Shown here piece after piece: positions 42,905 to 54,211 of a stretch of DNA of 64,000 bases (position 1 is the first letter of the stretch; every line of letters begins with the position of its first letter). The position numbers were made by a program, and so were the translations under genes. The notes under the pieces were generated by a model that saw only the letters and a program-made list of their open reading frames with translations, did not search any database and was not told the DNA's origin. The stretch lies in the NCBI RefSeq assembly GCF_902635505.1, contig NC_045432.1:78225896-78289895 (forward strand), given 5' to 3'. The DNA is from Sarcophilus harrisii (Eukaryota > Chordata > Mammalia > Dasyuromorphia > Dasyuridae).

Positions 42905-43270
42905 TTATTCACAGACTCTTTGCGTTAGAAGGGATCTCTGAAGCCATCTAGCTAAACCTCTCCCTGAATAAGAGTCCTTCTACAACAAGTGCTCATGGAA
43001 TCTACATTGGAAGATTTCTAGGGCATGGGAAACTTCCTATCTCCTCAGGCAACCTATTCCATTTGTCTTTTCCATTTGATTTCACTTGTCTGATTAATTT
43101 GGAGACTTTACGTTATGCCCCTCTACAAAACTTGTTGCCACTTTTGGACTAGCTCTAATTGCTGGGAAAGCTCTTTGTGTGATGAACCTAAATCTGCCTT
43201 TTGGCATCTTTTAGCCGTTGTTTCTAGCTCTGAAATCATACAGAACAAGTTGAATCCCTCTTCTACATCC
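42905..43270 (+). repeat. L3/CR1 LINE 3' fragment
   Basis: AGAAGGGATCTCTGAAGCC, GGGAAACTTCCTATCTCC, CAACCTATTCCATTTG, CTCTAATTGCTGGGAAAGC, GAACCTAAATCTGCC, AACAAGTTGAATCCC, all in L3 order. Confidence 0.75.
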
Positions 43271-43287
43271 TCTAGCTAAAAAAATCA

Positions 43288-43392
43288 GGGGAGAAGGAGG
43301 GGGAAAATTGGAACAAAAGGTTTGGCAATTGTCAATGCTGAAAAATTACCCATGCGTATAACTTGTAAATAAAAAGCTATCATAAAAAAAAA
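43288..43392 (+). mobile_element. L1 3' tail-only copy
   Basis: AGAAGGAGGGGGAAAATTGG, CAAAAGGTTTGGCAATTGTC, ACCCATGCGTATAAC, AATAAAAAGC and poly(A). About 105 bases. Confidence 0.85.
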
Positions 43393-43394
43393 TA

Positions 43395-44098
43395 TGCTCT
43401 TTGATTTTAAAGAAGGGAAAGGGACCTGTATGTGCACGAATGTTTGTGGCTGCCCTCTTTGTAGTGGCCAGAAACTGGAAACTGAGTGGCTGCCCATCAG
43501 TTGGAGAAAAGCTGAATAAATTGTGGTATATGAATGTTAGGGAATATTATTGTTCTGTAAGAAATGACCAGCAGGAGGATTTCAGAAAGGCCTGGAGAGA
43601 CTTCCAGGAGCTGATGCTGAGTGAAATGAGCAGAACCAGGAGATCATTGGACACGGCAACAACAATACTATATGAGGATCAATTCTGATGGACGTGCCTC
43701 TTCAACAATGAGATGAACCAAATCGGCTCCAATAGAGCAGTAATGAACTGAAAGAACTCCGGGAGATGACTATGAGCCACTACGTAGAATTCCCAATCCC
43801 TCTATTTTTGCCTGCCCGCATTTTGGATTTCCTTCACAGGCTAATTGTACACTCTTTCAAAGTCCGACTCTTTTTCTCCAGCAAAATAACTGTTTGAACA
43901 TGTACACATATATTGTATTTAACTTATACTTCAACATATTTAACATGTATTGGTCAACCTGCCATCTTGGGGAGGGGGTGGGGGGAAGGAGGGGAAAAAT
44001 TGGAGCCAAAGGTTTGGCAATTGTCAATGCTGAAAAATTACCCCTGCATATGACTTGTAAATAAAAAAACTATAATAAAAAATGCTTAAAAAAAAAGA
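43395..44098 (+). mobile_element. L1, 5'-truncated, close to consensus
   Basis: Encodes CARMFVAALFVVARNWKLSG, then LNKLWYMNVREYYC and FRKAWRDFQELMLSEMSRTR, the ORF2 C-terminus, then the 3' UTR and AATAAAAAAACTATAATAA. It lies directly behind the tail-only copy. Confidence 0.92.
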
Positions 44099-44199
44099 GA
44101 TGCTCTTCTTCTAACTGTGGGCTAGCCACATCAACATCCTTTAATCCTCCCAGTGAAGCAGTTCATTGATTTCCTGACTGCACTGGCTGCCAAGGAGGT

Positions 44200-44440
44200 A
44201 AGAATTTTAGGAAGTTGCTTCTCTAAATAATAATTCCCATTTCTATAAATAGAAAATAATGACTCCCATTTCCATGGCATACTTTGAAACTTACAGAATG
44301 TTCTCAAAATCACAAGAACTTTGTTTATATATAATGAAGCTGAGACTCAGATGGGCATAAACTGAATGACTTCTTCAAGGTCACACAGCTAGTGGGTGGG
44401 AAAGCCAGGATTCATCCCCTGAGTTTCTATTTTTGATTAA
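44200..44440 (-). repeat. MIR-family SINE, antisense
   Basis: CAAAATCACAAGAACTTTG, AATGAAGCTGAGACTCAG, AAGGTCACACAGCTAGTGGG. Confidence 0.7.
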
Positions 44441-44698
44441 GTCTCTTTCCACAGAAGGAATTGGACTTAACTCTGGGATCTGGGGGCCCTGAGTATAGTC
44501 CTTAACACCTACAGAACTGGGCATCTACCTTTAGGAAACCCATACTGGTAAATTCAAAGGTTCCAACTTCTTTCATTTACTTTTCAGCCATTTGTTTTAA
44601 TCAAATTTGCCTATTTTAAATGTTGTCACCTTTCTATCGTGTGATTCTTCGACCCGTATCCTAACATACAAAACATACAAAAGTCTCACTCTTTCGAG

Positions 44699-44812
44699 CC
44701 AATCAATAAACATTTATTAAGCACTTACTATATGCCAGGTACTATGCTAAGTACTGGGAATACAGAAAGAAGCAAAAGAGTCCTTGCCCTTAAGAAGCTT
44801 AAAATCTAATGT
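44699..44812 (-). repeat. L2 3'-end, antisense
   Basis: AATAAACATTTATTAAGCAC, TATGCCAGGTACTATGC, CTTGCCCTTAAGAAGC: well-preserved reverse complement of the L2 end. Confidence 0.8.
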
Positions 44813-44814
44813 GA

Positions 44815-45000
44815 TCTATTGGATTTAACATATACTTTAACATATTTAACATGTATGGGACAACCTGCCATCTAGGGGAGGGGATGGGGAAGAGGGGAAA
44901 AGTTGGAACAGAAGTTTTCACAAGGGTCAGTGTTGGGAAAATTACCCATGTGTATGCTCTGCAAATAAAAAGCTATAATAATAAAAAAAAGAGAAAAAAA
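44815..45000 (+). mobile_element. L1 3' UTR-only copy in an L2
   Basis: TTTAACATATACTTTAACA, GCCATCTAGGGGAGGGGATG, GTTGGAACAGAAG, AATAAAAAGCTATAA. AAAATCTAATG before and AAATTTAATG after suggest a TSD. Confidence 0.85.
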
Positions 45001-45197
45001 TTTAATGCTAACATGCAAAGAAATATGTACAAAACAAACTACATAGAGTATAAATAGGAAATAATTAAGAAGTGCTTGTTATTGTCTCTAAATAATGTTC
45101 CTGAATTAAACTGAGTTCTCTGACTATGACTAAGGAAGAAAGTCCTAGTTAATTTAGACTGAACCTGTTAGCTAGTTAATGTTGTTTTCTTGGCTCT

Positions 45198-45250
45198 GAG
45201 TGTGTGTATGTGTGTGTGTGTGATTGTGTACACACAACACACAATGACAC
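45198..45250. repeat. (TG)n and CA-rich inverted pair
   Basis: TGTGTATGTGTGTGTGTGTG is followed within 15 bases by ACACACAACACACAATG, giving a potential hairpin. Confidence 0.7.
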
Positions 45251-45479
45251 ACCCTCACATCAGACTCCTTATGATGGAAAAGATGGATCAGCTTTTTACA
45301 ATGCTGTCCTAGACAGAGGAAATCAAGTTAAATGGGCTAGACATTATCAAGTGTCTATTTTTAGGAACTATTACATCATAATCACAAGGGAGTATGCTTT
45401 TGCTTACTCCTGTCTCCACGCCCGAAATGTCCTCCCTTGCCCCGTTCTCCAGAAAGTTGTAATCGGGAGGAAAAGCCGT

Positions 45480-45600
45480 AAATTAGAGGTAAGAGGCCTG
45501 GCCTTGAATTCTGGCTCTAACACTTGGGAATAATGGGACTATGGGAAATCATTTGCCTCTTCTGAGCCTTAGATGCCTTATCTGTAAAAAGTGTTCCTGG
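45480..45600 (+). repeat. MIR-family SINE
   Basis: GGCCTTGAATTCTGGCTC, CTTCTGAGCCTTAGATGCC, TTATCTGTAAAAAGTG. Confidence 0.65.
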
Positions 45601-45604
45601 TGCC

Positions 45605-47110
45605 TTTAGTAACTTCCCAGGGCTACAGATTTAGAGCTGGGAGGGACCATGGAAGTCATTTGTTTTAATGCTTACACAGACTCACAGGATTATTGGGTTC
45701 AGACTAGTCTCAAGACTTCCAGAAAGGGCTGCAGAAATCGAAGCTACTGGGCCATCCTTCAATGCCCAGATGAGTTCATCTCTTCTCTGAAATCTTTCCT
45801 ATGAGCACCGCAGTCCACACTGAGATGCTGGTGGGACCGATCGCTGCCATTTACTTGACATTAGCCATGAACTCATAGTGTTGGTTTCCCACGTGCATCT
45901 ATCTTCTTCCATCAACCAGACCTAATGACTTTAGGAGCTGCTTCTTAGCCAAACTAAATCCTTAGCTGAATTATAGCCAGATGATTATATTCACGTTGAC
46001 AGGCAGGAGAGTGTCCGGAGGAGCACTACCAGTACAGTGAAAGGTCCCAAGACTGTGCCTTTGGAGGATCAGTAGAAGGAAACGGGTAAGTTGGCCTAAA
46101 CAAGAGCAGAGTCTGGAAGACCATGAGAGCTGTCTTCAGATAGTTGGCAGACTGTTGTGGCTTATTCTGACTTATTTGGTCCCAAAGGGAAAAACCAGGA
46201 GCAGGTTTGTAATGAAATTGCAAAGGGACTGGTGGAGGCATGAGGTCAGATGAAACTTTCCAGGAGAGCTAGCTGTCCCATGAGAGAATGGGAGGACTTG
46301 TGAGGTAGTGAGCTCCCTGAACCTCCAGAACTTCATTTAGAAGCTGGCTAACCATCAGAGATGTTGTTGAGGAGATTCTTCTTCAAATGCGGGCAGAACT
46401 AATTAGCCTCTGATCGAACCTATGTAGCCTATCTACCTTCGGCCTTCTGGGACCGTATCTTACCCACTGTTGTCTCCTTTCCTCATAGTCTCACGGATGT
46501 CTACCGTGGAACGGGCACTCAATAAAGATCATGTCGTTGGTTGAAACGATCACTGCGTTGGCTTTGGCCATCGATTTCATTGTCTTTGGCCATCAGTCAG
46601 CATCCTGGTGAAAGTCATTACTAGGAGCTAACCTGAGATGGATTTGGAACAATCTTCTGAAGACTCCCCAATTCTAAAGATCTCAGCCTTCTCTTAAAGC
46701 ACCATTTATTCCTTGACTCTGGCCAGAATTGCCCTTCTGTAGGAGACAGACTTATTGATGCCCTGTGTCCCAGCTATAGAACAGGCAGGGTCTAAGGGGA
46801 CACACACACACACACACAAGTGAGCCCATGGAAGCCATGGTTTTAAATAAAGTGAAGGAGTAGCTCAGTATTCATGAGGAAAGATGTCTGCACTTTTATT
46901 TCAAACATTACAGACCTGGCAAGAAGGCCCAGAGCCTTCTGAACTCCATCCTTCATCTTTTACTTGTGAAGTTGATTTTTTGGACCCAAGTCTCAGATTT
47001 TACATTCGGGAGAGCTGGGGCCTTTCTTCTGGGTCAACATGCTTTCAGCTACGGAGCTCATCAGCAAAGTATTCAATTGATGTCATGCATGGAATTCTTT
47101 GGATCAAAAT
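45605..47110. other. no gene recognised
   Basis: Unique sequence with a short (CA)n at 46801-46818 and a possible L2 end near 46445-46530. Confidence 0.35.
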
Positions 47111-47117
47111 ACTGTAA

Positions 47118-47195
47118 TCTTCTTCTTCCTCCTCCTCCTCCTCCTCCTCCTCCTCTTCCTCTTCTTCCTCCTCCTCCTCCTCCTCATTCTCCTTT
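47118..47195. repeat. (TCC)n/(TTC)n polypyrimidine tract
   Basis: About 78 bases of almost pure C and T in triplets on the plus strand. Able to form triplex DNA. Confidence 0.95.
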
Positions 47196-47199
47196 CTTG

Positions 47200-47570
47200 C
47201 CCTGTACCCACAGTTTCTTTAATGCTTTGTGGATACACAGGCCTTCTTGCTCTGGCTTCCTGCTCCTCACATCACCCCTAGAAAGATCCCTTCCTCTGTT
47301 GGAGATCTTTAAGTGAGACAGGAGACCCCTTTGTCCAGGGTGTTAAATCCCCTCTCAGGCTTTCAACCAGCTCCAATCCTTGCCAGCTCTAACTGTGGCT
47401 TTTCTTACTTGAATTACTCTCCGATCCTATTAGTCACTGAAGCCTCAGTTGCTTTTTCTGTAAAATATGGATGCTTGTTTTACATAACTTCACATGTGGT
47501 TTCCTAACTGCGGGCGGGGACAAGGGAGAGAACCTAGAACTCAAAAATCTTAAAAACAAATGAAAAAATT
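47200..47570. other. no feature recognised
   Basis: Unique sequence. Confidence 0.35.
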
Positions 47571-47574
47571 GCTT

Positions 47575-47705
47575 TGAATATAACATATATTATATTAAAC
47601 AAATATTAAATTTTAATTTAATTAAATATTTAAATGTATTAATATTAAATATTAAACAAATAAATATTTGGAAAATAGTAAACAAATAAAATTAGAATTG
47701 TAAAA
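47575..47705. repeat. AT-rich low-complexity tract
   Basis: AAATATTAAA and AATTTAATTT reiterations. Confidence 0.85.
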
Positions 47706-48119
47706 CGTGGATCCTAATGCCCATTGTGAGGCTCAGATGAGGAAATGTATGTAAAGCCACAAATGAATGTCAGCTCTGACCCTAGAACTGCCATCAAGAA
47801 GAGCTGGGCTTGAGTCCAGTCCTACCTGTGACCCAAACTGGCTCTGGGACCCTCTTGATGGCCCAGGCCAACCCTCTAAAGACCAGAAATTACAGACGAG
47901 GAGCATCTGTACACGGATGAAGTCGTCATTATGATTCACAGAAGCAGAACAAACATTACACTACAGTGATCACAGTAACGACTCTAATGTACTCTGGGCA
48001 GCTTTGGTGTGTGATCAAAATGGGGGGCCTGAAATTTGTGGGTGGGGGCTGAGTTAGAAGAGGATTTCGGGGCTCTTCCACCCGCCAGCAGCATTTACAT
48101 TGGGGTCGGATGCCGGGCC

Positions 48120-48245
48120 CGCCATCGAACGCCCATGGGATCGTGAGCAAGGACCTTTAGCTGTCTCCACTCCAGTTTTCTTGGCTCTAAAGGGATTGAC
48201 CTTCGAGACCCTCCCAGTTCCACCTCCAGAAGCCAGTGGCCTTGA
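48120..48245 (+). repeat. MIR/THER-type fragment
   Basis: GATCGTGAGCAAGGACC, TTCTTGGCTCTAAAGGGATTG, CTTCGAGACCCTCCCAG. Confidence 0.45.
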
Positions 48246-48389
48246 TCCCCCACCAGGAGCAGAGTTTCAGAAATAGATTCAGAAGAAAAAGCTTCGCCCG
48301 GAGGAAGATGTTTCCTTTGAATAATATAGATGTGCAGGAAACAGAGAACAAAAGCATTTTGAACTTGTTTCTACAAAAGCAGCTGGACT

Positions 48390-48545
48390 AAAGTACAAAG
48401 AACACTGCCTTGGGGTCGGAATACTCGCTTCCAAGTCCCCAGCTCTGGGGGACTCTGGCCAAATGAGCCTCAGTCTCCTTCTCTTCGCCCATAAAGTGGG
48501 GCTAGTAACCTCTGTCTATTTCACAAGATCACAATGAGGATCCAA
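48390..48545 (+). repeat. MIR-family SINE
   Basis: CCTTGGGGTCGGAATACTC, GAGCCTCAGTCTCC, CATAAAGTGGGGCTAGTAACC, CACAATGAGGATCC. Confidence 0.6.
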
Positions 48546-48653
48546 TCAGATCAGTTGCTAGAAAGTGATACCCGGATGGTTTGGTTTAAAGTCCCTTCAT
48601 CATCCCCTTTGGGATGTGCTCTAGCTTGCCAAAGTCCTTCCCAAACGGTGGCC

Positions 48654-48777
48654 CAGGAACTGAACATAGCCCCCAGAAGTGATTGCAGCAGGGGCAGAGA
48701 ATCATGGGCCGATCCCAGGAACTGAACAGAGCCCCCCAGAAGTGATTGGAGCGGGGCAGAGAATCATGGGCCGATCC
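48654..48777. repeat. 62-bp tandem duplication
   Basis: CAGGAACTGAACATAGCCC (48654) and CAGGAACTGAACAGAGCCC (48716) begin two nearly identical 62-bp units, each ending CATGGGCCGATCC. The few differences show it is not brand new. Confidence 0.9.
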
Positions 48778-48807
48778 CCTACTCCGTCTTGGACACCATG
48801 ATGCAGT

Positions 48808-49018
48808 CTTTTTTTAAAATCCTATATATGCATATGTATTTCTAAAATTATCTTGCTGTACAAGAAAAATCAGAACAAAAAGGAAAAAAAATGAGAAAGA
48901 AAATAAAATTCAAGCAAACCCCAACAAAAAGAGTGAAAACCCGCTCTGTTGTGATCCACAGTCTGTTCCCACAGTCCTCTGTCTGGGTGGGGATGGCTCT
49001 CTTCATCACAAGATCATT
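48808..49018 (-). mobile_element. L1 3' UTR/ORF2-end fragment, antisense
   Basis: CTTGCTGTACAAGAAAAATC, GAACAAAAAGG, TGTGATCCACAGTCTGTTCC, GGTGGGGATGGCTCTCTTC, ATCACAAGATCATTGG. Confidence 0.8.
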
Positions 49019-49165
49019 GGGGGCCAGCTAGGTGACACACAGTGTTTAGAGCACCAGCCCTGAAGTCAGGAGGACCAGAGTTCAAATCTGACCTCAGACT
49101 CTTAACACTTCCTAGCGGTGTGACCCTGGGCAAGTCACTTAATCCCAATTGCCTCAGGCCCAACT
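49019..49165 (+). mobile_element. marsupial tRNA-derived SINE beside L1
   Basis: GGGGGCCAGCTAGGTGACAC, AGAGCACCAGCCCTGAAG, GAGTTCAAATCTGACC, GCAAGTCACTTAATCCC, with a duplicated CAACTGCCTCAG end and no clear poly(A). Confidence 0.88.
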
Positions 49166-49599
49166 GCCTCAGAATACCAGAGAGGGGGGTGTCTGAAATT
49201 ATAAGGCGAGTCATTAGCAGAGCCAGAATTGGAACTCAGCGTACGAAGCCCCTGCTCTGCCGGCAAACACTATTTCTCCTCTTTGCCCACCTTCTGTGCC
49301 ATTGGAGCAAAGGCTCAGGCCAGAGGCCTGCCAAGCCCAGAGTGTCAGCATCCCCGCCCTCGTCTGATTGGCCAGGAGATAGCTTGCTCGGGACCAGAGC
49401 AAGGCTCAAGGTGCTAACAACTGAGGCAGAGCAACGGGAGCAGGCCCGAGGGGAGCTGAGCCTCCAAGGAGGAGAAGGATGCTGAGAAGTGGGACTGCAC
49501 CTCTTGGCAACAATTCAGCCTTGTCTCCTGGAGCCCCAGAACCCTCCTGCTGCCCACTGAGATGGGCTTAGAGCTCCTCTTGCTCTTCAAATGCTCTAT

Positions 49600-49775
49600 G
49601 GGTGTGTCTCTCTGTCTCTGTCTCTATCTGTGTCTGTCTCTGTCTCTATCTCTCTGTCTCTCTGTCTTTATCTGTCTTTCTGTCTCTCTGTCTCTGTCTC
49701 TGTCTGTCTTTATCTCTCTCTGTGTCTCTCTGTCTCTGTCTCTCTCCAGCCTTTCTCTTTCTGTCTCTGTTTTTC
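49600..49775. repeat. (TCTCTG)n-type polypyrimidine microsatellite
   Basis: About 175 bases of TCTCTGTC variants with T(A)TC interruptions. It creates artefactual Ser/Leu-rich frames. Confidence 0.95.
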
Positions 49776-49779
49776 TCTC

Positions 49780-50325
49780 TTGTCTCCCAAGATCTTCAGG
49801 TCGCCAAGTCCATTTCCCTGTTCACCCCCTTGGTTTTCCTATAGCTTCTGACTCCATTGTGGAGCTCCCTGTTCTCCTCCCCCAGCCTCCTGTTTTCCTT
49901 CCCCCATTTCTGACTGCTCCTTCTCTGTCCTTGTGACTGGCTCTTCCTCCTCTTCCCGACTCCCCCCAGGGCCCCCCCCCAGTCATGTCTCAGTGCCCAC
50001 TGTAGCTGCTGAGTACCTACCTCTAAGCCTGCAGCCCCCGGCCCTTCCCTGAGGACCCCCCTCCATCTCCAACCCTCTACGACAGCTGGCAAACACGGAG
50101 CTGGGAGGCGGGAGGGACACAGCGGCCCAAGACTCTCCCGGGGCCCCCACAGTCACATTCAGATGACGTCCCTATTGGAGTCCAATGTGTTGATGTATTA
50201 ATAGTAATAATATTTTTATATATACATGACTTCTAAGTCAACAGACAGCCCGCAGGGGTCCGCACGTAAGCTTCCCGGCCTGTTTCTACCTGACTTGGAC
50301 ACTGTGTTCTTTGCCCAAACCAAAT
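49780..50325. other. no feature recognised
   Basis: Pyrimidine-rich unique sequence. Confidence 0.35.
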
Positions 50326-50329
50326 TTTC

Positions 50330-50610
50330 CTCATCACCTGCACCCTCAGAACAAACAGTTTGTTCTTCCCAGGTCTTCCTGCCTCCACTCTCTGTGCCGC
50401 GTCCATTCCCCCACTTCATCCTCCTGCTAGAATTCTCTCCAACAAACAGAGAATTTAGAACGCTATCCATCCTGCACTCAACAATCCTCAGTGGCTCCCT
50501 ATTGCCCACCAAGACAAATTTGAAGCTTTCTCCCTGACCATCCTCTGGGGCCTTCCCAGCTTTCTAGTCTTAGCCAGGATCACTCCCCTGCACCGAGTCT
50601 AAACCACAGC
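50330..50610 (+). repeat. L2 3' portion
   Basis: CAATCCTCAGTGGCTCCCTATTG followed by CCACCAAGACAAATTTGAAG, TGGGGCCTTCCCAGCTTTC. Confidence 0.5.
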
Positions 50611-50614
50611 CAAA

Positions 50615-51345
50615 ATGGAGCTGCTGTGCTCTGAACGTGGTATGTGTTTTCTGGCCTCCACACTTCTGTGGGGCTGCCTTCCTCCTCCCTCAGTTTAGAA
50701 GGATTCAGAATTGGTGAATCGTCTTCCCGGCTTTGGCAAATGGCATTTCCAGGCCATCTCCCCCTGGGGACTCTTCCCAGGTACCCTCGGTTAGGGATGA
50801 CCTTTCGGTCCCTACCCAGAGAACTCTGTTGGGCCCCCTCTGGGCACTTGTTAGGTACCCACAACTGAGTTAAAAGCAGTTCCTCCTTATTTTCCCCCGG
50901 GGAACAGCTTTCCCTGCCCTCCCATGGATCTCTGACCAGTAGAATAGGAGGTGGGAGCTCCCTCCCTTCCTCCAATCCCTTCCTCCCCCTTAGGCTCCGG
51001 CTAAGGGGGGAAGGAGGAGGGGTTACTGCCCCACCTTAAGCCCAGCCGGTCTTTGCATCCCAAGGCCGACGAATTCCGAGACAACCCTAAATTCCGAGCC
51101 TGGTTATCTGGAGATTTGGTTCTGGGAGCGAGTGGGGGGCTGGAGCGTGCTCAAAGGCCGCCTCTGGGGTTTATTCGTTGTTTTTGTTTCAGGCTCAAAT
51201 GTAAAGGCCTCTGCCCGTCCTCAAGGCCTGCAGGAGGCCCAGCTGTGATGGTCTCAATGAGTCCTGCTACTGAGGCCACAGGGAGACTTCCGAAGGCCTC
51301 TAAAAAGTTCCCACTGATCCTTGGGCATCCCGAGGTGCGAGCCTG
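50615..51345. other. no feature recognised
   Basis: Unique GC-rich sequence. Confidence 0.35.
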
Positions 51346-51349
51346 CGGT

Positions 51350-51530
51350 CACACAGATCCAGGCTCAAATGTGGCCTGGGACGCTCACTTAGCTGTGGGA
51401 CTGGGCCAATCACTTCGCTACTCAGTTTCCTCAATTGTAAAATGGGGACGATGGCGACTGCCCCCCACTGGTTGCCAGGATTAAGTGACAGAATATTAAA
51501 GCGCTTGGTACATAGTGGGCTCTCGGTCAC
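51350..51530 (+). repeat. MIR-family SINE
   Basis: CAGGCTCAAATGTGGCC, CACTTAGCTGTGGGACTGG, CTCAGTTTCCTCAATTGTAA, AATGGGGACGATGGC, TAAAGCGCTTGGTACATAG. Confidence 0.75.
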
Positions 51531-51534
51531 TGTT

Positions 51535-52110
51535 CCTCAGTGGCCCTGCTCCGACCCGGGCCGCTTGGCCCCCAGTCCCCCTTCCCAGAGCCCCCAGCGG
51601 CAATCCAGCCTGTCAAATGAGGGGGCAGCTTCTTCCCTTCCCCTCCCACCCGTTCGGAAGTTTGTCTTTCCATCAAGGCCAGAGTCTGGCCAGAGTCTGA
51701 CACTGGACATCCCCTCATTGTTCCTAGGCCCGCCCTGCCCAGCAGGCCCGCACCTTGGAGCCCCCTTCCAGGGGCTGGGCCCCGGAGCCCCGGGGGCTTT
51801 CGGGAGTTTGCATTCAAACGCCTATTTTGTTATTGTAAGGAGAGCCAGGCCTGGGGTCAGCCCCCACACAGGGGGCTCCTTTTCAGCTTCTCCCCACCTC
51901 AGGAGACTGGCAGACACCCAACGGGAAAAACGAAAACCCTTTGCTTGCGCTGCTTCCCCCCAGCGTTCCCTGGGGAAATAAGAAGGCAGGTCAAGCTTGG
52001 GATATCCTTCCGCCAAAGGAAACCAAGGGGGAGACTTTATGTTCTATTTATTTCGTTCAAGAGCCACAAGTAGCAGCAGCAAGGGGCTGACGGGCTTCCT
52101 AGTCCGGACT
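51535..52110. other. no feature recognised
   Basis: GC-rich sequence with long open frames caused by composition. Confidence 0.35.
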
Positions 52111-52115
52111 GTGAC

Positions 52116-52275
52116 ATGCTGTGTGTGCGTGTATGCGCATGTGTGTGTGTGCATGTGCACACGCGCGTGTGAGAGCTCTGGTGGTGTGCTCCTGCACTCG
52201 GGGGTGCCGGGCCGTGTGCACGGGGGAGCCTGTGTCACCACCTTCATGCGCACACGTGTGAGTGGGGGGACTGTG
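52116..52275. repeat. alternating TG/CG-rich tract
   Basis: GTGTGTGCGTGTATGCGCATG, GTGCACACGCGCGTGTGAG: alternating purine-pyrimidine sequence suited to Z-DNA, fading by 52275. Confidence 0.8.
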
Positions 52276-52389
52276 TGAGTGAGTGTGACAGGCCACACGA
52301 AAGCCCAGCACGCCCAGAGAGTGGAGAACGGGGCGCCCTCCCAGGGAACAGGAAGCCCCCGGAAAGAAGGAGGTCAGAGGTTAGAACAA

Positions 52390-52475
52390 TCACCAGGAGC
52401 CTAGAGCTAGAAGGGTTCCCAGAGGCCTTTGAGGCCCTCGTGTCACAGAGGGGGAGACTGAGGCTTTGAGTGTGT
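52390..52475 (-). repeat. MIR fragment, antisense
   Basis: CCTAGAGCTAGAAGGGTTCC, GAGGGGGAGACTGAGGC. Confidence 0.5.
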
Positions 52476-52829
52476 AAAGGACCTCACAGGATGGGACCTT
52501 TCATGACGTTCCCTGCTCTAGCGAAGCCCAACCAACCGATCGGGCGAGGGGAGGCGGGCAGTGCCAGCCGGGGCCATGTTCTGCAGGGACGTCCTGTGCC
52601 CGACATCCTGAGGTCAGTGGGACGGGCTCAGGCGGCACCACAGATCGGGTCCTCACTGCGGCCTACGGCACCGGGGGGGTCCTGTGGCTCAAGGGGGGAA
52701 CGGAGACAGCCTCGGCTCATCGGGGTAAATGGTGTCATGCACTGGGAAGCAGAGTGAGTGGCTCCCTTTTTCTATAAGAACCCGTATTCCATCTCCTTAT
52801 CCCTGAAGCTCCCATTGCCGGAGTGTTTC

Positions 52830-52975
52830 CAAAGCCATATGTGATGACGCAGAAAGACAGTACTGCTATTATCCTTACTTTACAGATGAGGAAACTGAGG
52901 CTCAAAGAATGACTTTGCCCAGGCCTCCCGACTCCAAGCACTCTACCCACTACACCACCTCGCCTCCTTATTTCA
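52830..52975 (-). repeat. MIR-family SINE, antisense
   Basis: TGCTATTATCCTTACTTTAC, GATGAGGAAACTGAGGCTC, CCTCCCGACTCCAAGC, TACCCACTACACC. Confidence 0.7.
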
Positions 52976-53145
52976 CAGCCACTGAAATAATGAAGGAGCG
53001 GCAAGGTCCCTGGGCTTGCAAGCTATTATCTGCTTCCTAGAAATGCACCCCATGCTCAGAGAGGAGATCCAGGGCACAGTCCAAGGCACAGTGGGATTCC
53101 CTAGAGAGCTCAGGGGACCCAATATCTTTATATTATAGATATATA

Positions 53146-53290
53146 TCATTGCTGAGGCAATTGAGGTTAAGTGACTTGCCCAGGATGACACAGTAGGAAG
53201 TGTTAAGTGTCTGAGACCAGATTTGAACTCAGGTCCTCCTGACTTCAGGGCTGGGGCTCTAACCACTGCGCCACCCAGCTGCCCCCCCCA
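53146..53290 (-). mobile_element. marsupial tRNA-derived SINE, antisense
   Basis: GCTGAGGCAATTGAGGTTAAG, TTTGAACTCAGGTCCTCCTG, AACCACTGCGCCACC, CAGCTGCCCC. Confidence 0.92.
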
Positions 53291-53647
53291 AATGCATCCT
53301 TTTAATGGAGAATTCCCTAAGGCACTCGCATGGCTGCTGCTCAGAGCTGGCCAGGGACTCCAAAGCAGCAGAAGCACTGGTCACTCCCAGGACTCCGAAG
53401 GGACAACGGGACGTCTATCATTCTGACGCAGCTGCCTTGTGATCTGCACCCACAGGGACTTAGATCTCCTGCAGCAGCAACAACCCCCCCCCCCCCACTG
53501 AGAGCCGGTGGGCCGGTCATTGCACCTTTGCTGAAGGATGCTCAGAACGTGGTCCAAAAGCAAAGCCAAAAGCTCCCATGTGTGTTCCCATGGCCCCATT
53601 CGCAAGCATGGGCCGTTTTGGACAGCAGGGGCTGTTGCTGAATCCTA

Positions 53648-53663
53648 CCACCAGGGGGCAGTA
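53648..53663 (+). promoter_or_regulatory. CTCF-like motif
   Basis: CCACCAGGGGGCAGTA matches the CTCF core (CCASYAGRKGGCRS). First of three in 1.2 kb. Confidence 0.6.
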
Positions 53664-53739
53664 AAAGCACGTGCTGCTAGCGTGAGTGTTCTCAAGCTCA
53701 GCAGCCCCGGGGTGGACTGGGAGAGCTCAGGAATCGCTC

Positions 53740-53905
53740 AACAGGGACCAAGTGAAAGGCTGGAAGGGCCTGAGAAAAGATCTGGTCCAAGGCCTCAGTT
53801 TCCAGACACCCATAGAAGGAAAGGGGATTGTCCAAAGTCCCACGGGCATGGAAGGGGAGGCCCAGAGAACCGACGGCCTCTGGCTCCAAGTCCTTGCCTA
53901 ATTCT
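53740..53905 (-). repeat. MIR fragment, antisense
   Basis: GGCCTCAGTTTCCAGACACC, GATTGTCCAAAGTCCCACGG, CTCTGGCTCCAAGTCC: diverged antisense MIR. Confidence 0.4.
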
Positions 53906-53957
53906 GGACTGCGCCATGGCAGTTTTTTTTTGTTTGTTTGTTTTTTTTAAGAGCAGT

Positions 53958-53973
53958 TCACCCCCTGGTGGCC
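53958..53973 (-). promoter_or_regulatory. CTCF-like motif, opposite orientation
   Basis: The minus strand reads GGCCACCAGGGGGTGA, a close match to the CTCF core, pointing against the flanking two. Confidence 0.55.
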
Positions 53974-54211
53974 AACACCCAGTCTGCCATGTCCAGTTCG
54001 ACTTGGTAGGACTTGGGGGAGGCAGCTTTGAAGACTCTGGTACCTTTCAGCCCATAATAAGCCTTGACTGACAGGACCCAGAGGCTGGTGAAGGCCCCTG
54101 GAGCTGGAGGAGGTCCTAGTGGCCAAGAGACCCAGCAAGGGGGGAGGCAAGATGAGATTGCAGTGTGTTGCTCCTCCATTGGGAGTCAACAAACATGACT
54201 GAAAGTATTTC

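Noticed and set aside
47099-47281. Leu-rich hydrophobic frame
   Set aside because: Produced by the TCC/TTC triplet tract.
49562-49936. Leu/Ser-rich frames that look like membrane proteins
   Set aside because: They are translations of the TCTCTG microsatellite.
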